From: Patescibacteria group bacterium
Lineage (GTDB): Bacteria > Patescibacteriota > Microgenomatia > UBA8517
DNA length: 21,830 nt
Assembly (NCBI GenBank): GCA_018826545.1
Contig: JAHKAL010000072.1
Location: 1-21,830, forward strand
Direction: 5' to 3'
Below are positions 1 through 7,242 of the stretch, in pieces. Under the pieces are notes generated by a model, which saw nothing but the letters and a program-made list of their open reading frames with translations, did no database searches and was not told the DNA's origin. How positions within the stretch are numbered: the stretch's first letter is position 1; each line of letters begins with the position of its first letter. The translations under genes were made by a program, and so were the position numbers.

Positions 1-197
1 ACTAATATATCACTTTGAGAGCCATCGCCATTCTTGATATAGTGCTTACTGTTACCTAAATTCAGATTATTAACAACACCTTCAAAAACAACACTTAAAG
101 GGTTTTCTTTTGTTGCTCTCCAATATGAGCAAAATACAACCATAGAAAATACAAAGACAGAAGCAAATATTATCCAATAAATAGAAGCGTGTTTCAT
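1..197 (-). CDS. Membrane-anchored protein, C-terminal part outside window
   Basis: An open frame starts with ATG at 197 and runs off the left edge of the window after 65 codons. The first residues are MKHASIYW, followed by a hydrophobic stretch (about residues 7-26) that reads as one membrane helix or an uncleaved signal anchor. The visible part after it (about 40 residues) is polar and has no motif I recognise. It lies downstream of, and in the same direction as, the lipoprotein-like gene at 348-1808, separated by 150 bases, so the two may share a transcript. Function unknown. Confidence 0.5.
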   Translation of the reverse strand, partial: MKHASIYWIIFASVFVFSMVVFCSYWRATKENPLSVVFEGVVNNLNLGNSKHYIKNGDGSQSDIL

Positions 198-347
198 AAT
201 AAAATCTAGAAAACTACTTAACTATATTGAGGATAGAATGTAGAAATAAAGAAGTCAATAAAATAAATATAAAATTTAGCCCAAATAAACTCTATCTGAT
301 ACTAAAACTCTCTTAACAATAACTATTTATATTGCTAACTGTTTTTG

Positions 348-1808
348 TCAATTAAAAACATCCATACCAGATCTGTTAACAAGTTGTAGTATAATGACAA
401 ATCCTTGTTCTGGGGAGGATGAAAAAACATTCATACTTTCAAGTTTAGTTAAATCTTCAGATAGATTATTACCTATTGGGATAAGGGCATTATTGAACAT
501 ATTGAGTAATTCTTGAGAAGTAAGCTTATGGGAATTTTCCCTTGAACTATCAGTCGCTATTAACACAATGCGATTATCCCAAAACTTTGTGAACTCATTT
601 TCTAAATCATTATTTATTTGATAAAATCCGTCATTAAAATAATCGGATATTTGTAAGGCTTCTTCTGGTGTTAATTTGTTTATTTCAAATGTCGGCCATT
701 GATAAGGATCCCCTGGTTGTTCATACACTAAAGTATCTATTTCTACTCTAATCATACCATTTCTATAAAGCAAATTTGCATACAACAATCCCCCAGAACC
801 TTCATCTACTAATTCATAAGATAAAGTAAATCCTTTCATTATTACAAAAGAAGAAGAATCTCCAATCTCACTCATATATATCAATGAATCTGATGGTTGA
901 GTCGAAAACCACTTCTCTAAAGTTGGAATTTTTTCAGGGTTAAGTGATGAACTAAAATCGTAGCCTACACTCATTTCCTCCCACTGTCCGGTTTCCATAT
1001 TAATTGCTTCAACCATCTCTCCAGATTCATCAAACCTTACCCAACCAAAGCTTTCAGTCCACTTAATATCCCCCGTTACCTCCAATGGTCCAAATCCTTC
1101 TGGAATATCATATCCGGTTTTCAAAGGAATACCATTGGGTCCAAATTCAACAGGTGGATATTGTCTAAATTCACTTTTAGAGATATCTATGGGAAGTAAA
1201 AAAGTATGCCAGTTTCCATCATCCATTTTAGCCTCAATTGCCAAAGAGTAACTTTCCGGATTTTCTTCTTCAAAAAAAGGAACAATATGTACATTCTCTG
1301 ACTTGGGATGGAACGGTCTTTGATTCTCTGCAGCATTTCCCCAATATGACCACCAATTATTAATAACACTTACTTTTTCTTTAAAACCCTCGGAATCTAT
1401 AACAGTTAATTGTTCTTCTGAATAAGATCCACCTGCATTCGGAGAAGTTTCAGTTACTTTAAGTTTGGGAAAAAGAGTAGGAACTGGTGTTGGTTCTGCA
1501 GTTTCTGTAAAAACTGCAGTTTCTACTATTGGAATAGGTTCTGTCTGAATATCAATTGTAGGAATAACTTGCTTACAGGAAGAAAGAAGCATGGAAGCTA
1601 CAGTACAAGTTAAAAGGGCTTTTTTAGCCTTTTGTGATAATTTCGAAGATGAAGCCCAAGCTTGTAAACCTTCAAAATTTTCTTTTAAACCCTGGGCAAA
1701 AGATTTACTTTCTACATTTTTATCAACAAAAGTTATCGCTTTTAATAAATCCTTTTGAGACAAACCATAAGGTTGCAAATTATCTTTATCTTCCATTTCT
1801 TTTTTCAT
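348..1808 (-). CDS. Lipoprotein-like secreted protein of unknown function
   Basis: This is a 486-residue protein. Residues 1-60 are charged and probably cytoplasmic. Residues 63-77 are hydrophobic and end in LSSC (Cys78), which fits a lipobox, so the mature protein could be lipid-anchored outside the cell. A Pro/Thr/Glu-rich linker follows (about 83-115), then a long acidic, aromatic-rich region with no catalytic motif I know. A 60-residue extension before a lipoprotein signal is unusual. It may instead be a single-pass protein with a regulatory cytoplasmic tail, as in anti-sigma factors, but no partner is visible. The ATG at 1808 is preceded 14 bases upstream by an AGGAGGT ribosome-binding site buried in a hairpin. 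Function is not assigned. Confidence 0.6.
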   Translation of the reverse strand: MKKEMEDKDNLQPYGLSQKDLLKAITFVDKNVESKSFAQGLKENFEGLQAWASSSKLSQKAKKALLTCTVASMLLSSCKQVIPTIDIQTEPIPIVETAVFTETAEPTPVPTLFPKLKVTETSPNAGGSYSEEQLTVIDSEGFKEKVSVINNWWSYWGNAAENQRPFHPKSENVHIVPFFEEENPESYSLAIEAKMDDGNWHTFLLPIDISKSEFRQYPPVEFGPNGIPLKTGYDIPEGFGPLEVTGDIKWTESFGWVRFDESGEMVEAINMETGQWEEMSVGYDFSSSLNPEKIPTLEKWFSTQPSDSLIYMSEIGDSSSFVIMKGFTLSYELVDEGSGGLLYANLLYRNGMIRVEIDTLVYEQPGDPYQWPTFEINKLTPEEALQISDYFNDGFYQINNDLENEFTKFWDNRIVLIATDSSRENSHKLTSQELLNMFNNALIPIGNNLSEDLTKLESMNVFSSSPEQGFVIILQLVNRSGMDVFN

Positions 1809-1814
1809 TTTAAT

Positions 1815-1842
1815 AAAAAAATACCTCCTAAAAAAGGAGGTA
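1815..1842 (-). terminator. Hairpin with U-run hiding the ribosome-binding site of the 348-1808 gene
   Basis: On the minus strand a perfect TACCTCC / GGAGGTA stem with a 7-base loop is followed by seven T residues. It has the form of an intrinsic terminator, yet it sits just upstream of a start codon and its 3' arm contains the AGGAGGT Shine-Dalgarno sequence. It could act as an attenuator or as a translational lock. It could also simply terminate a transcript from further upstream. Confidence 0.55.
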
Positions 1843-1918
1843 AAAGCATTCTAATGCCTTTCGGCTATATTTAAACAAATTAGTAAGGCAGTTCTTCATA
1901 CTCCTTTTAAACTTGTGT

Positions 1919-2146
1919 CTATAGTATTTTAGTTTTTTTCTTCAAATAAGTCAAAATACTGTGCTGGATCGACATATGTTCTGTTCCCCCTTTCTGCATA
2001 AGATGAAGGTTCTGATATAAAAATTCTTCCTGGATAGATCTATTGAATCTTACGGGAGATTTAGTAAATTTTTTGAATTTTTGATTCACTATAATCTGAA
2101 AATCTTGTGTATATATAAATGGAGAACCTATGTCTGTACTGCACAA
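1919..2146 (-). pseudogene. Relic joining an AbiE toxin tail to a transposase fragment
   Basis: The minus-strand frame reads two unrelated pieces. Its middle, TQDFQIIVNQKFKKF, matches the tail of the toxin remnant at 4473-4727 (NFQTIVNQNIQKI). The next part, RFNRSIQEEFLYQN, matches the region around the third catalytic acidic residue of the IS481-like transposase at 15008-16055 (ERFNRSIQEEWLN). No start, HTH or first two catalytic residues are present. I read it as a scar of insertion and deletion that is no longer a working gene. It directly follows the first AbiEii toxin gene. Confidence 0.5.
2035..2105 (-). repeat. AbiE-block repeat, copy 1
   Basis: About 70 bases, very similar (by eye roughly 85-90% identical) to copy 3 at 4446-4518 and in the same orientation. 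Both encode the same toxin-tail to transposase-fragment junction. The shared core on the minus strand includes TCAATAGATCTAT. Confidence 0.7.
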
Positions 2147-2154
2147 CTAAATAG

Positions 2155-2787
2155 TTACAGGAAATTATTGATTTTAGCCAATCGCATAGATTCATTATGA
2201 AAAAATTTCTTTACTTCATTCCACGAAACTTTAACTAGCATTTTTGGTAAAAGATCATTTTCTGCATCTTCAAAATAATCAAAACTTCTTATTAAATGGT
2301 AGGTTTTATCATTTAAATCGAAAAACTTCTGGTCATAAAATGACAACATTTCATCTAAAGTGTATTTTTTACTCAGAAAATATAAGTCAATAAAATCGCG
2401 TTTGGTACCTCTATCTCCCAAAGCTGATACTTTCATAGCCGCAATATCCTTTAAATTTAATAGATTGATACCCATAAATGAATGTGTTTTTGCAAGAAGA
2501 GGATATTTGTAATAAAAAAGACTAAATTTTGTTACCCCAACTTTTCCCCAAACTGTTCGCCATGCAACCCCATCTTTTTTAAACTCTGGCAATTTTTGTA
2601 AGTCTGCTAACAATATTTTTTCTTCAAGTTCTTCTTGCGTAAAAAAATCTAAATCAACAGAAATCCTATGTCCTAAATGTAATGCCAATGCAGTGCCACC
2701 AGCTAGATATGACTTTTTAATGATTGGGATATTTGAAACTAACTTGATAGCCCGAATTGTATCGGGGAGTAACGTTTTTGTAAACAT
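2155..2787 (-). CDS. AbiEii/AbiGii-family nucleotidyltransferase toxin
   Basis: A 210-residue member of the AbiEii nucleotidyltransferase family, the toxin half of type IV toxin-antitoxin modules. The signature is clear: a GGT motif at residues 30-32 (LAGGTALALHLG) followed by two metal-binding acids in SVDLDFF (Asp45, Asp47). The KRDFIDLYFL segment near residue 130 is also typical of the family. Family enzymes transfer nucleotides, in some cases to tRNA ends; the target here is not known. The start at 2787 overlaps the end of the upstream DUF6922-like gene by 49 bases, which implies translational coupling. The toxin looks intact. Confidence 0.85.
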   Translation of the reverse strand: MFTKTLLPDTIRAIKLVSNIPIIKKSYLAGGTALALHLGHRISVDLDFFTQEELEEKILLADLQKLPEFKKDGVAWRTVWGKVGVTKFSLFYYKYPLLAKTHSFMGINLLNLKDIAAMKVSALGDRGTKRDFIDLYFLSKKYTLDEMLSFYDQKFFDLNDKTYHLIRSFDYFEDAENDLLPKMLVKVSWNEVKKFFHNESMRLAKINNFL

Positions 2788-3038
2788 AATATTTTTGTAC
2801 GGTCTATTTTATATAAATCTGCCCAGAAATTGGCTGTTTTTTGTGATAGATCTCGGCTTTTCATTATAGTATCTTTAATATCTTTTTTGGAATAATTATT
2901 AATAAGCCATTTTATCGAATTAGTATCACCTCTATCTAACACTCTTTTAATAATAAACTGGGTATTGTCTAGACTGAGTTTAGAAAAATCTATATCCCAA
3001 AAATAGGGCTTAAAACTAAGAGGAAGTTTGTTTTTCAC
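2739..3038 (-). CDS. DUF6922-like antitoxin partner
   Basis: A small protein of about 99 residues with the pattern LPLSFKPYFWDIDF near its start and FWADLYKI near its end. This resembles the DUF6922 proteins often encoded directly before AbiEii toxins, so it is probably the antitoxin. An ATG at 3098 exists in the same frame, but I prefer the GTG at 3038. An extended -10 promoter (TGG TATAAT) lies seven bases upstream, which would give a leaderless message starting on that GTG, and conserved sequence begins just after it. The antitoxin role is inferred from gene order. Confidence 0.65.
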   Translation of the reverse strand: MKNKLPLSFKPYFWDIDFSKLSLDNTQFIIKRVLDRGDTNSIKWLINNYSKKDIKDTIMKSRDLSQKTANFWADLYKIDRTKILCLQKRYSPIQFGLSS

Positions 3039-3044
3039 CCTTAA

Positions 3045-3053
3045 ATTATACCA
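3045..3053 (-). promoter_or_regulatory. Extended -10 promoter of the DUF6922/AbiEii module
   Basis: TGG followed by TATAAT on the minus strand forms a consensus extended -10 element. The expected start of transcription (about 3038) coincides with the GTG start codon, so the message would be leaderless. No good -35 box is visible. Confidence 0.5.
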
Positions 3054-3123
3054 CAAATTATGACAACGCTTCTTTCCACCATCCTTTGTATAAACCATGA
3101 ATATTTACAACATTTCTCCTTTC

Positions 3124-3162
3124 TAGATGAATCTATTGAATCTTATGGAAGATTTAGCAAGA
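3124..3162 (-). repeat. AbiE-block repeat, copy 2 (short)
   Basis: Shares only the distal half of copies 1 and 3 (minus strand TAAGATTCAATAGAT and flanks). It begins right at the stop codon of the second AbiEii toxin. Its frame is broken by stops. Confidence 0.6.
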
Positions 3163-3873
3163 TCGAAGAAACATTAGTGTTTCCTGTTTTAATACTTTCC
3201 TAATTTTATTAAATTTTTTGTAAGGTAAAAGGGTGCTTAAATCTTCAGTTAAAATTTTTTCGTTGAAATTATTTTCAATAAAATCAATTAAATTCCCAAT
3301 AAATTTTTTGACATCAATATTCATTCTTTCTTCTATTATCTCTTTTTTAAATTTATATCCTTGTGAGAAAAAATAATGAATATCATAAATATCCCTACCT
3401 GCTATTTTTTGATGTTTATTATACCTATCAATAGGAGCAACTAATTTATTGGCAAACATTGTTTCTATTGTCTGGCAATTAACTAATCTATCAATTTCTT
3501 GCAAGTAAATAGTTTTATAATCATTTGATTTAAAAATATCTTCATAGACACTTAATTTAAGTGTATTTCGCAAACCTTGTGGAGCCATATATTTTAATGT
3601 AAACAATAATGTTTTCTCATTATTGTTTCCAATCGTTAAATCTAAACTTTTAAATATTTTTTTAAATTCTTTTCTTAATTCATCTCGATTACTCCCTTTT
3701 TTTAAATCAAAGTCCAAATCGATTGAAAATCTATCTAAAAATCCAAGCATTGCAGCACATGTTCCACCCTTAAAATAAGTATTTTGGGAAAGAACTGAAT
3801 TATCAACAACTGCAATTAATAATTTTTGCAATTGCACTTTATGTAAAATGTCTTCTTGGCGTATTTGTATCAT
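3154..3873 (-). CDS. AbiEii-family nucleotidyltransferase toxin (second module)
   Basis: A 239-residue AbiEii-type toxin. The nucleotidyltransferase motif FKGGTCAAM (GGT at residues 36-38) is followed by FSIDLDFDL with the two metal-binding aspartates (Asp52, Asp54). Downstream, VAPIDRYNKHQKIAGRDIYD is the usual family segment with a conserved R-D-x-Y-D. The ATG overlaps the stop of the AbiEi gene by four bases (ATGA), the classic arrangement of an antitoxin-toxin operon. Length and motifs are complete, so the module may be active. It is divergent from the toxin at 2155-2787, so it is not a recent duplicate. Confidence 0.88.
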   Translation of the reverse strand: MIQIRQEDILHKVQLQKLLIAVVDNSVLSQNTYFKGGTCAAMLGFLDRFSIDLDFDLKKGSNRDELRKEFKKIFKSLDLTIGNNNEKTLLFTLKYMAPQGLRNTLKLSVYEDIFKSNDYKTIYLQEIDRLVNCQTIETMFANKLVAPIDRYNKHQKIAGRDIYDIHYFFSQGYKFKKEIIEERMNIDVKKFIGNLIDFIENNFNEKILTEDLSTLLPYKKFNKIRKVLKQETLMFLRSC

Positions 3874-4361
3874 ATTTTATTATCGAAATAATATTTGGGA
3901 TTAAAATAAATCATATCAGAAATTGCCCTTTGCTTTGTAGCTATAAAATAGCCGTCTTTTTTTTCTACACCATCAGGATTAAATAGAATTTCAGGTTTTA
4001 ATTGTCTATAAATATATTGAGTTTTGTTGAATTCTATTTTTAGTGACACTGATGATACAAAAGTTATTGGATAAACTTTTTGATTTATCACCCCTTCTTT
4101 AAATAAAACAGTTTCACAGCTTACATAGCAAAATTTGTGTATCAAAACTGTACCTAATCTAAATTTATCAATTTCGTCAATTGGTAAAGTAGAATAAAGA
4201 CCTTTGGTAAGTTTAATAAGTATTCCTTTTTTAAGGTAACGTTTGATGGTTGTATAAAGCGTATTACGGTTACTGATTCCCCACAAAAGAGCCAAATCCT
4301 GTGTATGAAAAAGGTTTTGATTAGATTTAAGTAATAAATTTAGTTTAGTTATCTGGGTCAT
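3870..4361 (-). CDS. AbiEi-family antitoxin (second module)
   Basis: A 163-residue protein with an N-terminal winged helix-turn-helix (about residues 15-60, with SNRNTLYTTIKRYLKKGIL and the wing KGLYS). A C-terminal AbiEi-like domain follows (SCETVLFKEGV, then TKQRAISDMIYFNP). AbiEi proteins neutralise the AbiEii toxin and repress their own operon by binding inverted repeats. It is followed without a gap by its toxin. The ATG at 4361 lies about two bases downstream of the predicted transcription start, so the message is probably leaderless. Confidence 0.85.
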   Translation of the reverse strand: MTQITKLNLLLKSNQNLFHTQDLALLWGISNRNTLYTTIKRYLKKGILIKLTKGLYSTLPIDEIDKFRLGTVLIHKFCYVSCETVLFKEGVINQKVYPITFVSSVSLKIEFNKTQYIYRQLKPEILFNPDGVEKKDGYFIATKQRAISDMIYFNPKYYFDNKI

Positions 4362-4369
4362 TATTGTAC

Positions 4370-4398
4370 AGGATAACAGAACGTAGATTATTTGTCAA
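4370..4398 (-). promoter_or_regulatory. Promoter of the second AbiE module
   Basis: On the minus strand TTGACA (4398-4393) and TATCCT (4375-4370) are separated by 17 bases. The predicted start near 4363 is two bases from the ATG of the antitoxin gene. Confidence 0.6.
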
Positions 4399-4445
4399 GT
4401 CCTTGTATCAAATTGATATAAATTCGACATTCATTCTTTTTTTGA

Positions 4446-4518
4446 ATAGATCTATTGACTCTTAAGGGAAATTTAATAAATTTTTTGAATATTTTGATTT
4501 ACTATAGTCTGAAAATTA
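4446..4518 (-). repeat. AbiE-block repeat, copy 3
   Basis: About 72 bases nearly identical to copy 1 and in the same direction. It covers the last codons of the toxin remnant at 4473-4727 and the sequence just beyond its stop, where RVNRSIQKK can be read in a transposase-like frame. Confidence 0.7.
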
Positions 4519-4727
4519 TCAGCAAAAGACTTAACACTTGCAGGATTTTCAATAAATGGCAAGAGATCTTGCTTTAAAAACTTAGGAGTAACTACCTTTA
4601 CTTTCTCTTTTAACCTTTCAAATGCTTCATTTTTACACTGCAGGGATTCTTTTAAGAGATTCCTAACCAGGAGTGGGTTTTTGTCCTTGTTGGCAAAATA
4701 AACCTGTTTTAAGTTATTGATTAACAT
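4473..4727 (-). pseudogene. C-terminal remnant of an AbiEii toxin
   Basis: An 84-residue frame overlapping the end of the upstream AbiEi gene by 14 bases, exactly where a toxin gene should begin. It lacks the GGT and DxD motifs of the nucleotidyltransferase domain. Its second half (LKEKVKV, then KQDLLPFIENP and a short tail) resembles the C-terminal helical part of AbiEii-like proteins. I interpret it as a toxin from which about 200 N-terminal residues have been deleted, leaving an orphan antitoxin. It might instead be a short partner protein in its own right. The last codons are inside repeat copy 3. Confidence 0.5.
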
Positions 4728-5352
4728 AGGTTTTAATATATTTGTAAACTTTAGCCATTTTTACACTTCCAGATAAAACAACATATTTTTTAAACTCTAC
4801 CAAGTCGCTTTTGTTGAAATTATCCCAGTTAATTCTAGTCTGATCTATATCAGCCTTAAGATTGGTCACTTTTTTAAGATAAAAATAATCAAATAGAGCC
4901 TTGGCAGTGGTAGCTACATAAACAACTTTATCCTCCCAATATTTCTGTTCAAAACCGGTAAACAAACTCTTTTTGATATTTCTGTAGGAAAAAACTCCCA
5001 GGTCTTGAGAATAAACCCATGGATTTTTGGTGGTAATTGAGGTTAAGGCAAAAACTGATTCCGGAATTAGACCTTTTTCGGCCAAAACATATTCCAGTGA
5101 AATATACGAAGGAGACCTTAAAACATTAGCTATATATTCCAAATAGGCTTTTTTATTCACCCTGTCTACAAAAGGAGAAGAAACATAAGTTCCTTTTTTT
5201 AATGTTTCCAAATATCCAATTTTAGTCAACTGAGCCAATTTGGCATCCAGATTTTTACCTTCTTTTCCAATAAGAACAGCTAAAGCCTTTTTGCTTAAAA
5301 ATGGCAAGCTTTCCACTTCTTTTTGATATTTTATTCCAGTAATACTAATCAT
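4714..5352 (-). CDS. AbiEi-family antitoxin (third module, toxin truncated)
   Basis: A 212-residue AbiEi-type protein. The N-terminal wHTH covers about residues 15-60 (LSKKALAVLIGKEGKNLDAKLAQLT, read as helix-turn-helix, then LKKGTYVSS as the wing). The C-terminal domain carries SYISLEYVLAEKGLI and TTAKALFDYFYL, both hallmarks of the family. It probably binds its own promoter region, where a TTGACT/CATAAT promoter ends only a few bases before the ATG. The expected AbiEii partner downstream is reduced to a fragment, so this may now be an orphan antitoxin or a stand-alone repressor. Confidence 0.8.
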   Translation of the reverse strand: MISITGIKYQKEVESLPFLSKKALAVLIGKEGKNLDAKLAQLTKIGYLETLKKGTYVSSPFVDRVNKKAYLEYIANVLRSPSYISLEYVLAEKGLIPESVFALTSITTKNPWVYSQDLGVFSYRNIKKSLFTGFEQKYWEDKVVYVATTAKALFDYFYLKKVTNLKADIDQTRINWDNFNKSDLVEFKKYVVLSGSVKMAKVYKYIKTYVNQ

Positions 5353-5361
5353 TTGTTAGTA

Positions 5362-5390
5362 ATTATGGAATATAATTGCTAAAAAGTCAA
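5362..5390 (-). promoter_or_regulatory. Promoter of the third AbiE module
   Basis: On the minus strand TTGACT (5390-5385), a 17-base spacer and CATAAT (5367-5362). Transcription is predicted to start near 5355, three bases before the ATG at 5352. Confidence 0.55.
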
Positions 5391-5628
5391 GTTGATAGAC
5401 AAAATTACCCCTCCTAAAATCAATAAACTAATAGTCCATATTATGGAAAATAAAATAAATAGATTCCTCAAAATTGTCAAATTACAGGGATTCATACTCC
5501 CCAAAATATGCATATTACGGAAATTTGCGCACGCTATTAACAAATAAGAAAATTAGGTAATTTTTAAACAATGAAGACCTAAATACTCTTTTCTTAAAAT
5601 CCCTAAGAAGCCAACGTACAACAGCTTC
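5391..5628. other. Intergenic stretch between divergent AbiE and hutH transcripts
   Basis: AT-rich and without a gene. A small inverted repeat (TCCATATTATGGA, around 5434) and related ATTA(T/C)GGAA words recur at about 5363, 5438 and 5512. These could be operator sites for the adjacent AbiEi protein, but the match is loose. Nothing else recognisable was seen. Confidence 0.35.
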
Positions 5629-5657
5629 TTGACTTATTCAGGTGAATTTGCTAAAAC
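5629..5657 (+). promoter_or_regulatory. Promoter of the hutH operon
   Basis: TTGACT (5629-5634), a 17-base spacer and TAAAAC (5652-5657), preceded by TGC so that it also reads as an extended -10. The predicted start near 5664 is five bases before the ATG of a small leader ORF. The CTTCTTGACT block is identical to that of the rplJ promoter at 16136. Confidence 0.6.
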
Positions 5658-5668
5658 ATGCTTGTAGC

Positions 5669-5719
5669 ATGAAGATTATTCATCATCATATTTTTATGAA
5701 AGGAGTAAAAAGCGCCTAG
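5669..5719 (+). CDS. Leader peptide with three consecutive His codons
   Basis: A 16-codon ORF reads MKIIHHHIFMKGVKSA and stops with TAG at 5717. Three CAT codons lie at 5681-5689. The ATG stands about five bases from the predicted transcription start, the same geometry seen for the protein genes in this window, which supports real translation. The last codons and the stop lie inside the terminator hairpin at 5707-5732. A ribosome that finishes the leader would cover the hairpin and allow read-through into hutH, while one halted at the His codons would leave it free to form. No antiterminator stem is visible. A CATGCT-TGT-AGCATG inverted repeat overlaps the start. Confidence 0.55.
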   Translation: MKIIHHHIFMKGVKSA

Positions 5720-5732
5720 AGGCGTTTTTTTT
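5707..5732 (+). terminator. Attenuator-type terminator directly before hutH
   Basis: The stem AAAAAGCGCC / GGCGTTTTTT (one G-U pair) has a TAGA loop followed by a T-run, ending only four bases before the hutH ATG. The loop contains the stop codon of the leader ORF. No Shine-Dalgarno lies between hairpin and ATG; an AAAGGAG lies upstream of the stem at 5699-5705. Confidence 0.8.
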
Positions 5733-5736
5733 ATTT

Positions 5737-7242
5737 ATGGCTGTTATTATTAAGAACCAAAAATTTGAACCCAAAGACTTGGTCGCGGTTGCGAGAAATC
5801 GTGAAACTCTTGAAATTTCTTCTGAAAGCAAAGCTAAAGTGCTAAAAGCAAGGAGTGTCGTTGAAAAGGCCGTAGAAGATGGAAAAGTGATATATGGCAT
5901 TTCGACTGGTTTTGGAGCTTTCAAAAATAAAGTTATAAGTAAAGAGGAAACGGGTAAGCTGCAAGAAAATTTGATCCTTTCCCACTCTGTAGGAGTTGGT
6001 GACTATTTACCAACGGAGGTGGTGAGAGGACTCATATTTTTGATGATAAATTATTTATCCAAAGGATTTTCCGGGATTAGATGGGAGACAATCGATACGA
6101 TGCGTGAAATGTTAAATAAGGGTGTGCATCCGCTGGTACCCGAAAAGGGTTCAGTTGGATCCAGTGGAGATCTTGCTCCATCCGCTCATATGGCGTTAGT
6201 TCTTATAGGAAAAGGTGAGGCAGAATATAAAGGGAAACAAATGTCTGGCGCCCAAGCAATGAAACTAGCTAAAATCAGACCGGTAAAACTTAGTTCAAAA
6301 GAGGGTTTGGCAATTATTAACAACACTTCAACGATGACGAGTATTTCTTCAATATTGTTGCATGACACAGAATGGTTAATAAAGGTTTCTACAATCTCCG
6401 CAGCGATGTCTCTTCAGGCCTTAAGAGGGACCGATAGAGCATATGACGCCAGGATTCACGCAATTAAGCCACACAAGGGCCAAATAGACACAGCTAAAGA
6501 GCTAAGAGCTTTGCTAAATGGAAGCACCTTTGTCGATAAGTCAAGAATCCAAGAGGCTTATTCTTTCAGATGTGCCCCCCAAATTCATGGGGCAATAAGG
6601 GAAGCCTATGATTATGTAAAACATGTTGTAACAACAGAAATGAATAGTGTAACTGATAATCCATTGGTATTTACTGACAAAGGGATAAACGTCATTTCTG
6701 GTGGAAATTTTCATGGAGAACCTGTTGCAATTGCAATGGATACGCTTGGAATTGCACTCTCTGAAATTGGAAATGTTTCTGAAAGAAGAACAGCATCTCT
6801 TGTAGACCCGGCTACGAACAATGGTCTGCCAGCTTTCCTTGTCGAAAAGGGAGGTTTGAATTCAGGCCTTATGATTATTCAATATTCGGCTGCATCACTT
6901 GTTTCTGAAAACAAAGTGCTAGCCCACCCCGCATCGGTTGATTCAATACCCACCTCCGCAAACATTGAAGATTTAGTATCAATGGGTACAATAGCTGCAA
7001 GAAAGGCAAGGGAAATTTTTGAAAACTCAGCAAATGTGTTAACGATTGAGTTAATTGTGGCTTGTCAGGGAATAGATATGAGGAAAATGGCCGATAAAAG
7101 TCTTAAATTAAGTCCTGGAACACAAAAGATATATGATTTTATTCGAAAAATAGTCCCATATTTCCCAGTTGATACAATTTACTACCCATATATGAGAGCC
7201 CTTCGAAATAATCTTGAAAAAATCGCCAATTTGATCAAATGA
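5737..7242 (+). CDS. hutH: Histidine ammonia-lyase (MIO family)
   Basis: A 501-residue enzyme of the aromatic amino acid lyase family, which eliminates ammonia from L-histidine to give urocanate. Key residues line up with the well-studied Pseudomonas putida enzyme at almost the same numbers: Tyr53 (VIYGISTGFG), His83 (LSHSVG, the imidazole contact), Asn195, Tyr275, Arg278 and Phe325 (GGNFH). His83 and Glu411 favour histidine over tyrosine or phenylalanine. Two oddities stand out. The MIO cofactor triad is Ser142-Ser143-Gly144 instead of Ala-Ser-Gly, and the usual QEDHVSM motif is IEDLVSM. An aminomutase or altered substrate therefore remains possible. It is the first gene of a plus-strand operon. 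No other hut gene is present in the window. Confidence 0.88.
   Translation: MAVIIKNQKFEPKDLVAVARNRETLEISSESKAKVLKARSVVEKAVEDGKVIYGISTGFGAFKNKVISKEETGKLQENLILSHSVGVGDYLPTEVVRGLIFLMINYLSKGFSGIRWETIDTMREMLNKGVHPLVPEKGSVGSSGDLAPSAHMALVLIGKGEAEYKGKQMSGAQAMKLAKIRPVKLSSKEGLAIINNTSTMTSISSILLHDTEWLIKVSTISAAMSLQALRGTDRAYDARIHAIKPHKGQIDTAKELRALLNGSTFVDKSRIQEAYSFRCAPQIHGAIREAYDYVKHVVTTEMNSVTDNPLVFTDKGINVISGGNFHGEPVAIAMDTLGIALSEIGNVSERRTASLVDPATNNGLPAFLVEKGGLNSGLMIIQYSAASLVSENKVLAHPASVDSIPTSANIEDLVSMGTIAARKAREIFENSANVLTIELIVACQGIDMRKMADKSLKLSPGTQKIYDFIRKIVPYFPVDTIYYPYMRALRNNLEKIANLIK

Noticed and set aside
2035..4518. CRISPR-like array
   Set aside because: Only three copies, spaced by more than 1 kb with genes between them, and the copies differ in length.
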